Of a stretch of 64,000 bases of DNA, positions 1-8,115 are shown one piece after another. Under the pieces are notes generated by a model that worked only from the letters and a program-made list of their open reading frames with translations, searched no databases and was not told the origin of the DNA. Source of the DNA: Lysinibacillus fusiformis. GTDB taxonomy: Bacteria > Bacillota > Bacilli > Bacillales_A > Planococcaceae. Position 1 is the stretch's first letter. Each line of letters begins with the position of its first letter. The stretch covers positions 1 through 64,000 of the forward strand of contig JASENG010000011.1 in the NCBI GenBank assembly GCA_030027265.1, written 5' to 3'. Made by a program: the position numbers and the translations under genes.

Positions 1-17
1 AATAAAATATAACATAT

Positions 18-93
18 GGGTCAGTAGCTCAGTTGGTAGAGCATTAGATTGAAGCTCTAAGTGTCGGCGGTTCGATTCCGTCCTGACCCACCA
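18..93 (+). tRNA. tRNA-Phe (GAA)
   Basis: Complete cloverleaf with a 7-bp acceptor stem starting GGGTCAG, anticodon stem TTAGA/TCTAA around loop TTGAAGC (anticodon GAA), a GTTCGATTC T-arm and an encoded CCA. It is the first of ten tRNAs in trnD order (Phe-Thr-Tyr-Trp-His-Gln-Gly-Cys-Leu); the upstream part of the array, and perhaps an rRNA operon, would lie left of the window. Confidence 0.97.
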
Positions 94-104
94 TATAGAT
101 AAAT

Positions 105-180
<76 letters not shown>

Positions 181-187
181 TTTATCT

Positions 188-271
188 GGAGGGGTAGCGA
201 AGTGGCTAAACGCGGCGGACTGTAAATCCGCTCCTTCGGGTTCGGCGGTTCGAATCCGTCCCCCTCCACCA
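188..271 (+). tRNA. tRNA-Tyr (GTA)
   Basis: Class II tRNA with a long variable arm; acceptor GGAGGGG pairs with CCCCTCC, the anticodon loop is CTGTAAA (anticodon GTA), and CCA is encoded. Confidence 0.97.
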
Positions 272-280
272 TTCCTGTAT

Positions 281-354
281 AGGGGCATAGTTTAAAGGTA
301 GAACTACGGTCTCCAAAACCGTCAGTGTGGGTTCGATTCCTACTGCCCCTGCCA
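281..354 (+). tRNA. tRNA-Trp (CCA)
   Basis: Acceptor AGGGGCA pairs with TGCCCCT, the anticodon stem is ACGGT/ACCGT with loop CTCCAAA (anticodon CCA), the discriminator is G and CCA is encoded. Confidence 0.97.
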
Positions 355-382
355 ATTTTTTGCATCAAGAAATTATCATTAT

Positions 383-459
383 GGCGATTGTGGCGAAGTG
401 GTTAACGCACCGGATTGTGGTTCCGGCATTCGTGGGTTCGATTCCCATCAGTCGCCCCA
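383..459 (+). tRNA. tRNA-His (GTG), copy 1
   Basis: Carries the extra 5' G (G-1) opposite C73 that is typical of tRNA-His; the anticodon loop is TTGTGGT (anticodon GTG) and CCA is encoded. It appears identical to the copy that follows. Confidence 0.97.
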
Positions 460-504
460 TTCAATGAATAAAATTGGTAAGCACAGCATATATAATAATA
501 TAAT

Positions 505-581
505 GGCGATTGTGGCGAAGTGGTTAACGCACCGGATTGTGGTTCCGGCATTCGTGGGTTCGATTCCCATCAGTCGCCCCA
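505..581 (+). tRNA. tRNA-His (GTG), copy 2
   Basis: Same gene body as copy 1 as read by eye, separated from it by a 45-bp AT-rich spacer. B. subtilis trnD has one tRNA-His at this position, so this looks like a local tandem duplication. Confidence 0.97.
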
Positions 582-614
582 TTAAAAATATGATTACTTT
601 CTTCTTAATAACAT

Positions 615-689
615 TGGGGTATAGCCAAGCGGTAAGGCAACGGATTTTGATTCCGTCATGCCCAGGTTCGAATCCTGGTACCCCAGCCA
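615..689 (+). tRNA. tRNA-Gln (TTG)
   Basis: Acceptor TGGGGTA pairs with TACCCCA, the anticodon stem is ACGGA/TCCGT with loop TTTTGAT (anticodon TTG), and CCA is encoded. Confidence 0.97.
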
Positions 690-693
690 TTTT

Positions 694-768
694 GCGGAAG
701 TAGTTCAGTGGTAGAACACCACCTTGCCAAGGTGGGGGTCGCGGGTTCGAACCCCGTCTTCCGCTCCA
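694..768 (+). tRNA. tRNA-Gly (GCC)
   Basis: Acceptor GCGGAAG pairs with CTTCCGC, the anticodon is GCC, the discriminator is T and CCA is encoded. Confidence 0.97.
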
Positions 769-780
769 AATCGTATTAAT

Positions 781-854
781 GGCGGCATAGCCAAGTGGTA
801 AGGCACAGGTCTGCAACACCTTTATCACCGGTTCAAATCCGGTTGCCGCCTCCA
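781..854 (+). tRNA. tRNA-Cys (GCA)
   Basis: Acceptor GGCGGCA pairs with TGCCGCC, the anticodon loop is CTGCAAC (anticodon GCA), and CCA is encoded. Confidence 0.97.
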
Positions 855-861
855 ATTTTTT

Positions 862-884
862 GATCGGGACAACCGATTTTTTTT
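862..884 (+). terminator. Short hairpin with T-run between tRNA-Cys and tRNA-Leu
   Basis: ATCGG/CCGAT hairpin with a 5-nt loop followed by eight T residues. The stem is only about 5 bp, so termination may be partial. If active, it would lower or separate expression of the last tRNA from the array. Confidence 0.45.
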
Positions 885-896
885 ATATTATATTGT

Positions 897-977
897 GCCG
901 AAGTGGTGGAATGGCAGACACGCCGCACTCAAAATGCGGTGCCGCGAGGCGTGTGGGTTCGAGTCCCACCTTCGGTA
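897..977 (+). tRNA. tRNA-Leu (CAA), CCA not encoded
   Basis: Class II tRNA with acceptor GCCGAAG pairing with CTTCGGT (a G-T wobble at the end), anticodon stem CCGCA/TGCGG with loop CTCAAAA (anticodon CAA), and a variable arm. After discriminator A the genome reads TCT, so CCA must be added after transcription, unlike the other nine tRNAs here. Confidence 0.93.
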
Positions 978-991
978 TCTAATAGTCTTTT

Positions 992-1040
992 AAAAAGGAT
1001 TGTGAGTTCAGTTTTAAAACTGGACACGCAATCCTTTTTT
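992..1040 (+). terminator. Rho-independent terminator of the tRNA array
   Basis: An AAAAAGGATTG arm pairs with CAATCCTTTTTT across a large loop and ends in a T-run directly after tRNA-Leu. Confidence 0.8.
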
Positions 1041-1360
1041 AACGGATAAGAATTAGGTTAATTGTTAATACATTTAGCCTAATTTCAGCCAATATGTGAT
1101 GTACTGCAATCCTTTATAGGAAGCTCAATAATTTTAAAAGAACATAGTTGTAGTCTCTATAATAGAGTCAAAGATGATATAGCTTCAAAGATGGTATAGC
1201 TTCTGATTTCGATAAAAATTAATTTCAGATAACATAATAAGTAACTCGAATCGTAACAGTACCATAAAGCGTCAGCAATGCAGTGATGACGTTTTGACTA
1301 ACCTTAATTAACTAGAAAACTCTTACGTTATCCTAACGCTTGGAAAGTGAGGACATATTA
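1041..1360. other. AT-rich spacer, no gene seen
   Basis: About 320 bp between the tRNA terminator and the next small gene. I see only short AT-rich direct repeats (GATATAGCTTC and GGTATAGCTTC around 1173-1203) and no coding frame, RNA gene or clear promoter. Confidence 0.6.
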
Positions 1361-1642
1361 GTGTGGAATAATAAGTACATAAATCGGATAGAATTAGCGG
1401 ATTATCTCGGAATAGATGTAGGACAGTTAAATACGATAATATTGAATATGCAAAAACGCGTATCAGTGTTTGCTCCATCCATAAGTGAAAATGTTAAACT
1501 AAAAAAACACGAGGCAGCTGCGATTGAATTCGTACATATCCGAATGAAAGAATATACGCAGGATATAGCGTGCGATTTGGCGGTAGAAGTATTTTATCAT
1601 CGCAGAATAACAAGGGTAAAAAACTATGAATATATATTTTAA
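1361..1642 (+). CDS. Small hypothetical protein, possible HTH
   Basis: I do not recognise this 93-residue protein. I chose the GTG start because a GAGG ribosome binding site lies about 9 nt upstream; an in-frame TTG at 1340 has no good site. The N-terminal third (RIELADYLGIDVGQLNTII) reads like a helix-turn-helix recognition unit. The C-terminal half is charged with an aromatic tail, and there is no signal peptide or membrane segment. It stands alone between two terminators. A small DNA-binding protein is possible, but the HTH reading is only by eye. Confidence 0.55.
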   Translation: MWNNKYINRIELADYLGIDVGQLNTIILNMQKRVSVFAPSISENVKLKKHEAAAIEFVHIRMKEYTQDIACDLAVEVFYHRRITRVKNYEYIF

Positions 1643-1745
1643 TGAATTACGGCAGTAAATGTAAATGAATTTTATTAGAAAGTGATCGTTTAGTGTTTTC
1701 TACTATAGGTTTCTTTCTTTAAGTTGTTTTAAAAAATAAATCATG

Positions 1746-1785
1746 CTCATAAACCTTGATATAATAAGGTTTATGAGTTTTTTTA
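1746..1785 (+). terminator. Rho-independent terminator
   Basis: CTCATAAACCTT pairs with AAGGTTTATGAG and a seven-T run follows. It ends the small gene upstream and may also serve the minus-strand gene beyond. Confidence 0.8.
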
Positions 1786-1871
1786 TTTATTGAGTATACG
1801 ATAGAAATTCAACTCAATTCATTTTATACATTGGTTAAGTAATATGGAAGTCGATGAAAATGACAAGAATC

Positions 1872-2408
1872 TCACACTGTCTCCCTCTTCATAATCACAA
1901 AAGAAGCGATGATATAAACAAAAGAAATCAAATAGAATAGGCTAGCAATCGTTAAGAAGTCAATTAGGTAACCGGTTAGGATAATTACAATGCCGCTCCA
2001 TAGCGACACGTGAAGGTGATATTTTCCAATTTGTTTGCCGGCTGTTTCCGAATTATTGTGGCGAGCCAGGAAGGCTTTTTCTGTGTTTTTTTGAATGGCA
2101 CCGAGAAGGCCCATCACAATCTGTACGAGATAAACTTGCCAGACTGTATAAAGAAGGGGAATCAGTAGCATAACAGCTGCCATGCCCAGTGTATAAATAA
2201 GAAGCATTTTCTTATCACCAAATTTATCACCTAGTCGGCCGATGAGTGGGTAAGCAAGAGCGGCTGTTAAGGTAAACAATCCATAGGCCCAACCGAATTG
2301 AGAGTAACTGTCCCCGACATTTTTAATCAATAATAAATAGAAGGGAAAAGCTACACTACTTGCAGCAATTAGTATACTTTGGGCGATGAGAAACTTGCGG
2401 AAATTCAT
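1872..2408 (-). CDS. Half-size MFS-type membrane protein
   Basis: A 178-residue hydrophobic protein with about six membrane segments. It carries the loop 2-3 signature of the major facilitator superfamily (GRLGDKFGDKK, about residues 57-67), so it corresponds to the N-terminal half of a normal 12-segment transporter. Its ATG overlaps the stop of the FAD oxidase by 4 nt, so the two are translationally coupled. Length and reading frame look intact, and it ends on a normal stop. It may be a genuine six-TM MFS-like protein acting as a dimer, or a stable truncation. The substrate is unknown. Confidence 0.75.
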   Translation of the reverse strand: MNFRKFLIAQSILIAASSVAFPFYLLLIKNVGDSYSQFGWAYGLFTLTAALAYPLIGRLGDKFGDKKMLLIYTLGMAAVMLLIPLLYTVWQVYLVQIVMGLLGAIQKNTEKAFLARHNNSETAGKQIGKYHLHVSLWSGIVIILTGYLIDFLTIASLFYLISFVYIIASFVIMKRETV

Positions 2409-3832
2409 TGGCTGTACTCCTTGTAAAATAGATTCATAAATACTTCATTCGGATCAAATTTTTTCTTTTGCTCGAAAAATTCCTTGTTCCGCGGATAGGC
2501 TTCATCCATTTGAGCTTGTGTAGGATAAGAATAATAGGGCAAGTAATAAGAGCCATCATGTTTTAAGGTAACATCAATCATTTTCTGAAGTACCTTTTCC
2601 GTTTTTTCAATCTCTTTTTTGCTTTTGCCTTGGTTAATTAGCAAGACAAGTGCGAACATCTCTTCTTTGGCATAGGATAATACGGCCTCTTCATCCTTAT
2701 TTACATAGCGTACCGTAATATTTAATAGATTTAACTCTTCTTTTTCAAGTACTTCTCGTAAATCATCCAGATAGCTTGTGAACTCATCAATTGGAACAAA
2801 GTATTCTTGCAGAATTTCGGTTTTATTCGGGTTTTCATACTCCATAAACTTACTGTCTCCACGCATAGCATTATTACGTGAAATATAGTTGCCAGATTGG
2901 CCGACATATAACTTGTTTTGCAAATTCCAAAGCAGATTCTTTCCCCAGTCGCTGTAGCGGGAAAGACCGAGCATGAATTTTTGAGGGGCTGCAAGAGTAT
3001 CTCTTTTTAGATCTGCATTATTCGCCAAGTTCTTTTGGTTCACCGCTAATTCATAGTCCGTGACATACATTTCGCGAAGCAGAGTCTCTGGAGCTACTGA
3101 CAATCTAGCAATGTGCATACGGATCTCCTCATTTTGCTGGACTTCATGTATAAAATAATCCGGATAATCCTCGTAATATATGGATTTCGAACGAATTTGA
3201 TAGAGTTCATCATCGGTCAAATTCAGCGTGACATCAAGAATGATACCGAACAAACCATATCCACCGATGACTAAAGGAAAAAGCGTGCTATTTTCTACGC
3301 GGCTGACATTGATGATATCCCCTTTTGGAGTGAGAAGTCGAAAAGATTCAACTGTATCAATTAATGAGCCATAACGGATATCTCGTCCATGAGCATTAAC
3401 ACTGATAGAACCGCCAATCGTAAAAATATTTTGTGACTGCATAACTTGAAGCGCGAGATGATCGGGATTAATTTTCTTTTGGATTTCCTCCCAAGTAGCA
3501 CCACTCTGAACCGTAATAGTTTTTTCCTCGGGATTATAATCAAGGATTTTGTCATAATTCTTCATATCGATTACGATTCCATTTGGATAGTAGGTTTGTC
3601 CTCCTTGGCTGTGCTGCATCCCGGCAACAGAAATTTTTTCACCGTTTTCAATCGAATCTTTCACCCAGTTTTGCAGCGCTGCTTCGCTTTTTGCTCCATG
3701 GACTTCTTTTATTTTGGTGGGCAGCAACTGACCGTAATCTTCCATCATAATGGGCTTGTGATGATATAGCCAAAGTGAAAATGCCAATCCGATGCCATAC
3801 AGAATGCTAATGAGTATTATTTTTTTCTTCAA
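2405..3832 (-). CDS. Membrane-anchored FAD-binding (PCMH/VAO-type) oxidoreductase
   Basis: A 475-residue flavoenzyme. An N-terminal membrane anchor (about residues 4-22) is followed by an FAD-binding PCMH domain (about 45-215) with the diphosphate-binding stretch GGSISVNAHGRDIRYGS near residue 145, as in the vanillyl-alcohol oxidase and aldonolactone oxidase superfamily. The C-terminal half would form the substrate cap. The substrate cannot be told from sequence. The catalytic domain probably faces outside, given the anchor and a short positively charged N-terminus. It is first in a two-gene operon with the half-MFS protein; a shared substrate is only an inference. Confidence 0.85.
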   Translation of the reverse strand: MKKKIILISILYGIGLAFSLWLYHHKPIMMEDYGQLLPTKIKEVHGAKSEAALQNWVKDSIENGEKISVAGMQHSQGGQTYYPNGIVIDMKNYDKILDYNPEEKTITVQSGATWEEIQKKINPDHLALQVMQSQNIFTIGGSISVNAHGRDIRYGSLIDTVESFRLLTPKGDIINVSRVENSTLFPLVIGGYGLFGIILDVTLNLTDDELYQIRSKSIYYEDYPDYFIHEVQQNEEIRMHIARLSVAPETLLREMYVTDYELAVNQKNLANNADLKRDTLAAPQKFMLGLSRYSDWGKNLLWNLQNKLYVGQSGNYISRNNAMRGDSKFMEYENPNKTEILQEYFVPIDEFTSYLDDLREVLEKEELNLLNITVRYVNKDEEAVLSYAKEEMFALVLLINQGKSKKEIEKTEKVLQKMIDVTLKHDGSYYLPYYSYPTQAQMDEAYPRNKEFFEQKKKFDPNEVFMNLFYKEYSQ

Positions 3833-3973
3833 AATAAATCTCCTTAACTTATGGTAATTAATGTTAGTTTTGTTAAGCTAAGTATAGCTTTAAAAACTCT
3901 CTTCTACAATAAACTCTTCGCTATATAGATTAAGAGATATTCTGAAATTGGAAAAGGGGCACTCACATGAGAA

Positions 3974-4409
3974 ATGAAATTCTGGTTGCAAGGCAGCCGG
4001 GCAATTGATTTTTTGCTGGGCAAGGTTACTTGCTTACATGATGATATTGATTTAGTAACTTGGATATAAAGTAGAGAACGATTGGTAAATGGGCTTCTAA
4101 ACAGGTTCCAGTTAAAGAAGGAAGTTCGAAATAGACAGTCCGATTTTCGAAAGGGGAATGTAGAAGTTACAATTTGTTATTTCACCTACTCCAATGATAA
4201 ATCTTATCTTGAACGGCTTGCCTGTTTGTAAAATGCATGCGGACTCGCTTTTACCAGAATCAGAATACTATCTATTAAATGGAATATCGGCAAAAGTGCT
4301 GCACCCAATACAGTTATTGAATAAAAAGGAAGTCTATGAACGAATAGGCCGGTCATATAGAAAGAAGAATGAGGAAAGCAAAAAGATTTTGTATCGTGCA
4401 AAATCTTAA
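3974..4409 (+). pseudogene. Decayed nucleotidyltransferase (aminoglycoside/lincosamide ANT-like)
   Basis: Translation from the ATG at 3974 reads MKFWLQGSRAIDFLLGK and then a conserved-looking LHDDIDLVTWI before a TAA near 4064. The same frame then continues without a stop (SRERLVNGLLNRFQLKKE onward) to about 4230, where a shift into the +1 frame restores a C-terminal part (KVLHPIQLLNKKEVYERIG) ending at 4409. The G-S/G-x-x-AIDFLLGK...HDDIDLV pattern is the active-site region of small nucleotidyltransferases related to ANT(2'')/LinB-type resistance enzymes and housekeeping relatives. One in-frame stop plus one frameshift marks a pseudogene, unless the sequence has errors. The exact family is inferred. 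Confidence 0.7.
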
Positions 4410-4505
4410 ATAAATTCGCTCATCCTTCTTTGCTGTCTAATTGGAAGGAACTATATTTTCTCGGAGAAAGTAGAATAGTTCTAAGTTTAGAGTTTGTTTA
4501 ATTCC

Positions 4506-5426
4506 TTATTTTTGTTTCCCTCCACTCAGTGGAAGCTGAACCTTAAGAATAAACCAGTTATCACGGAGATCTGCTGTCATTTTGCCATTCATTTTTTCAA
4601 CAAGCTTTTTAGATAGGTATAGACCTAGGCCGCTCGCTTCGGTGTTGGTACGGCTGGCGACTTCTGTATAGAAACGGGTGAAGACTTTTTCTATCACCAT
4701 TTTGCTGTCGCGTTTGATGTCATTTTTAATGGTGATAACGAGATCGTTATTTTCCAACTTATAGTTGATAAAGGCTTTGCTGTGCCCGTAACGCAGTATG
4801 TTTTGAACGATGTTTTGGATGACGCGGGTAAGCATTAATTTGTCTGCAATAATTTTTCGTTCAGGTGCAGAATCGGGAAATTGAAGTTCGATGTTCTTTT
4901 CCTCAAATTGCTCATAAAAGGACAAGAAGATGTCTTCTACCAAATTCGAAAGTGAAATGGAATCTAAAGCGATTTTCTTTTGATTTGTTTCGATGCGTGC
5001 CAAGTCATAAAAGTGTTCTGTCATTTCAATTAGCCGGCTTACAGATTGTTCGATAATCGTTAGATAGTGCGCACGTTTCCCAGCATCAGTGGCGGCACTT
5101 AATAATTGGACATAGCCGTTAATGGACGTGAGTGGTGTACGTAAATCATGGGAAAGCCCGGCAATGGACAACTTCACGTTTTCCTCCATTTTTTTCGCTT
5201 GACGATTTTTAGCTTCAAAAGCATCGACCATCAGATTCAATTCATCAACTAAATCCAGCAATGCCTTCTCGCGAAAATCAAGTGACAGCCTACTCCCGAA
5301 GCTTGAACGAGTTGGAAGAGATTTGAGCGCATCTTTCAATTTCCGCAGCTCTCGTTTTAAGAAATATATATATAAAAGGAGCGCCAATGACAGGAACACA
5401 AAAAGCCATCCCCACATATCATTCAC
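4506..5426 (-). CDS. Sensor histidine kinase, intramembrane-sensing type
   Basis: A 306-residue kinase, last gene of a four-gene operon (ABC ATPase, permease, response regulator, kinase). A single N-terminal membrane segment (about 5-23) and no extracellular domain suggest it senses through the membrane or the ABC partner. The phosphoacceptor box is GLSHDLRTPLTSINGY (about residues 92-107). The ATP-lid part is recognisable (VFTRFYTEVASR, then GLGLYLSKKL), while the usual DxGxG box is degenerate (ITIKNDI), as in other kinases paired with peptide-antibiotic exporters such as B. subtilis YcbM. It probably phosphorylates the regulator encoded 10 nt upstream. Confidence 0.9.
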   Translation of the reverse strand: MNDMWGWLFVFLSLALLLYIYFLKRELRKLKDALKSLPTRSSFGSRLSLDFREKALLDLVDELNLMVDAFEAKNRQAKKMEENVKLSIAGLSHDLRTPLTSINGYVQLLSAATDAGKRAHYLTIIEQSVSRLIEMTEHFYDLARIETNQKKIALDSISLSNLVEDIFLSFYEQFEEKNIELQFPDSAPERKIIADKLMLTRVIQNIVQNILRYGHSKAFINYKLENNDLVITIKNDIKRDSKMVIEKVFTRFYTEVASRTNTEASGLGLYLSKKLVEKMNGKMTADLRDNWFILKVQLPLSGGKQK

Positions 5427-5435
5427 TCCTTTTCA

Positions 5436-6116
5436 TTAATCAAATTTGAAGCCGATGCCCCATACTGTTTTTATATAGTTGGTATCCTCGAAATTGAGTT
5501 TATTTCGCAAATTGCTTATATGCATGTTAATGGTTTTATCACTATCAAAAAAGGGTTCATTCCAGACACTTTCATAAATATTGGCGCGGCTGAATACCTT
5601 TTGAGGGTTTTCTAAAAATAATAGAAGTATTGCATATTCACGGCCAGTGAGATGAACAGGTCCATCATTTATTTTTACTTCGCGTGTGTCTAAATTGACG
5701 TGGATATTATTATATTTGATTTCTTTCGAGTTGCTGACTGACGCTTTGGCTGCATGGCGTAATTGAATATGGATTCTTGCAAGCAGTTCTTTTATATCAA
5801 AGGGCTTTATAATATAATCATCTGCACCATTCGTCAAAAGCTCCAATTTCGATTCTTGATTATTTTTAGCTGTTATGACAATGACGGGGATACCTGAGTG
5901 AAGCCGAATTTCTTCAAGAAATTTCTCGCCATTCATCCCAGGCAGCATCAAATCTAATAGAACTAAATCGACTTCACTATGTTCAAATAGTAATTTTCCT
6001 TCAGTCCCCGAATATGCGCTAACCGTTTTAAACTCATTTAGCTCCAAAGTTTCTTTTAACAGGGAATGAATAGCCATATCGTCTTCAATGATTAATATCG
6101 TTGCCAATTTCATCAA
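5436..6116 (-). CDS. OmpR-family response regulator
   Basis: A 226-residue regulator with a receiver domain (about 5-120) and a C-terminal winged helix (about 130-225). Acidic pocket DD sits near residues 12-13, the phosphoacceptor Asp is in LVLLDLMLPGMNG, and the conserved Lys is in YIIKPFD. It lies between the permease gene (1 nt gap) and the kinase gene (9 nt gap). It most likely controls its own operon; an 11-bp direct repeat at 7872-7893 upstream of the ATPase gene is a plausible binding site. Confidence 0.93.
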   Translation of the reverse strand: MMKLATILIIEDDMAIHSLLKETLELNEFKTVSAYSGTEGKLLFEHSEVDLVLLDLMLPGMNGEKFLEEIRLHSGIPVIVITAKNNQESKLELLTNGADDYIIKPFDIKELLARIHIQLRHAAKASVSNSKEIKYNNIHVNLDTREVKINDGPVHLTGREYAILLLFLENPQKVFSRANIYESVWNEPFFDSDKTINMHISNLRNKLNFEDTNYIKTVWGIGFKFD

Positions 6117-6117
6117 C

Positions 6118-6897
6118 CTACTTTATGTCTGTTCGTTTAAACAGAAGGATTCCTATAGTTGATGATACCACGATTGTGATCAGACTCACCAATATCATCT
6201 TTGGATATTTCGCAATATCAAGTGGACTCGCGAAATTCGAATAGAACATGTAGGATTCCGTGAACCAGTAAGTCACTTGCTTAAAATGCTCGGTTTCCAG
6301 AAAAATTCCCGCGCCAAAACCTGTCCCGATCGTATAAAGAAAACTCCAGACAAGAGCGATGCCACTGTTTTTTGTTAAAAAGCTAATCATCACATAGATG
6401 GATACATTGGCCAAAATTAATAAATAAAGGGCAGTAAATGATTTTAAGGCAAACGAAAAGTAATTACTAATTTCGGCAACTTCACCAAAACCGAATACGC
6501 TTGAAAAACTTGCCATACCGATTATTGTCATTGCGAATACGCCAACCAATGTAAGCGATGCAGCAGTTACTAATTTTGACAGATAATAATGGGTGCGGCT
6601 GCGTCCTAATGACAATGCATTTCGAATCGATCCATTTTGAAATTCTTCACCGATGAAAAAACCAATAAACGCGCACATTATGAGTAAAATGGATAATCCA
6701 TTTTTCTCCATCATCAGAATCCCCGTAGCACCATTAATGACCTTATCTTTAGCCTGGATAAGTTCTGTTCCATAACTCACAACCATTTTACTGTTCACCG
6801 CTTGGATGATAGGAAGCAATGATAAAATGGCAAGAACAATCATTAGTTTTTTACTGCGTATCAATTTAATCCTTTCCGCTGTTAATAGATTAAGCAT
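6118..6897 (-). CDS. ABC-2 type permease of a peptide-antibiotic-like exporter
   Basis: A 259-residue membrane protein with about six hydrophobic segments and the typical N-terminus of ABC-2/LanE-BcrB-like permeases (MLNLLTAERIKLIRSKK), the cytoplasmic coupling helix, plus the EEFQNGSIRNALSLGRSR stretch common to this group. It overlaps the ATPase gene by 8 nt. With the adjacent ATPase it should form an exporter or immunity transporter for a cell-envelope-active compound; the linked kinase and regulator fit antibiotic sensing. The substrate is not identifiable. Confidence 0.87.
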   Translation of the reverse strand: MLNLLTAERIKLIRSKKLMIVLAILSLLPIIQAVNSKMVVSYGTELIQAKDKVINGATGILMMEKNGLSILLIMCAFIGFFIGEEFQNGSIRNALSLGRSRTHYYLSKLVTAASLTLVGVFAMTIIGMASFSSVFGFGEVAEISNYFSFALKSFTALYLLILANVSIYVMISFLTKNSGIALVWSFLYTIGTGFGAGIFLETEHFKQVTYWFTESYMFYSNFASPLDIAKYPKMILVSLITIVVSSTIGILLFKRTDIK

Positions 6898-7807
6898 ATC
6901 TGTTTCCTCCTGTTAACTGTAAGAAATAGTCTTCGAGTTTTTGTCGAGTTGTCCCAATGCGTGACACGTTTACGTCTGCTAGGACTAATGAACGGTTGAT
7001 GGTTACAACATCATCTAAACGTTCATATATATTAATTTCTGTTCCATTGATCACTTCATAATCCTTAATACCTAAGCTGTCTAGAACAACAACCGCTTTT
7101 TGTACTTCCGCTGTTTCTAATTCAATATATTGACGGGTTTCATTGGCAAGCTCTTCTTTTGAGAGCTCTTTAATTAGTTTTCCATCATGCAAAATGCCGT
7201 AATGTGTTGCGATTTGTGAAAGTTCATCAAGTAAATGGCTTGAAAGTAAGACAGTAATTCCACGTTCTGTCACCAAACGATGAATGATTTCACGCATTTC
7301 AACAATTCCCGATGGATCAAGGCCATTTGTCGGCTCGTCTAAAATTAAGAACTCTGGGTTGGTAATCAGGGTAGAGGCAATCGCTAAACGTTGACGCATT
7401 CCTAATGAGAAGTTCTTCACTTTTTTCTTCCCGGTATCCTGAAGACTCATTAAGCGAAGCAACTCATCAATCTCTCGTTCACTGACGCCACCGTTTGCTG
7501 CTTGTACTCTGAGATTGTCACGAGCTGTTAGTTCCGGATAAAGCGCGGGTGTTTCAATGGATTGGCCCATTTTTCTTCTGGCATGCTGCAATCCCTTTGC
7601 ACTACTTTCTCCAAACAGCTCGATTTCACCCGCATTCGTTTTGATTAGCCCCATAATCGTACGCATGAAGGTCGATTTTCCCGCGCCATTTTCACCAATC
7701 AGGCCATAAATCATCCCTCTCTTAATTTCGATTGATACTTTATCGAGTGCTTTATGTTTGCCATATACTTTTGATATATTGGTTGCTTTCAGAATCGTTT
7801 CCGACAA
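6890..7807 (-). CDS. ABC transporter ATP-binding protein
   Basis: About 305 residues. Walker A GENGAGKSTF (about residue 40), signature FSLGMRQRL and Walker B FLILDEPTNGLDPSG are all intact, followed by a C-terminal regulatory extension typical of BcrA/LanF-type ATPases. I chose the TTG at 7807 because AAAGGATG sits 6-9 nt upstream; the ATG at 7816 would overlap that site. It is first in the operon ATPase-permease-regulator-kinase and should energise the neighbouring permease. Confidence 0.9.
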   Translation of the reverse strand: MSETILKATNISKVYGKHKALDKVSIEIKRGMIYGLIGENGAGKSTFMRTIMGLIKTNAGEIELFGESSAKGLQHARRKMGQSIETPALYPELTARDNLRVQAANGGVSEREIDELLRLMSLQDTGKKKVKNFSLGMRQRLAIASTLITNPEFLILDEPTNGLDPSGIVEMREIIHRLVTERGITVLLSSHLLDELSQIATHYGILHDGKLIKELSKEELANETRQYIELETAEVQKAVVVLDSLGIKDYEVINGTEINIYERLDDVVTINRSLVLADVNVSRIGTTRQKLEDYFLQLTGGNRYA

Positions 7808-7871
7808 TATAATCATCCTTTCGATATTGATGTATTTAGAATAAACAGCAGATATAAATAAATTGACCAGG

Positions 7872-7893
7872 AAAGTATAAAGAAAGTGTAAAG
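7872..7893 (-). promoter_or_regulatory. 11-bp tandem direct repeat, candidate OmpR-type operator
   Basis: AAAGTATAAAG is followed immediately by AAAGTGTAAAG. Two same-sense half sites 11 bp apart match how OmpR/PhoB-family dimers bind DNA. The repeat lies about 65 bp upstream of the ABC ATPase start, in the divergent region before the LysM gene. Assignment to the regulator encoded at 5436-6116 is inference. Confidence 0.5.
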
Positions 7894-8115
7894 AAATATG
7901 AAACTCTTCTAAATTGCTTTGGAATTCGTATAGGAAGATGAGAAACAGACAGATTTTTTTGTGAGTTTTTATGTTTTTTATTTGTGAAGTAACCTTCGTC
8001 CTGTTGTGTGAATAGCCTAGTGCAGAAGGTTTTTGTCTTAGTTTTTATTGTAATTCATTTGCATTTGTGGTTCACGGGTGGATCGAATCACGATTGAATG
8101 GAAGGAGGGGATATA

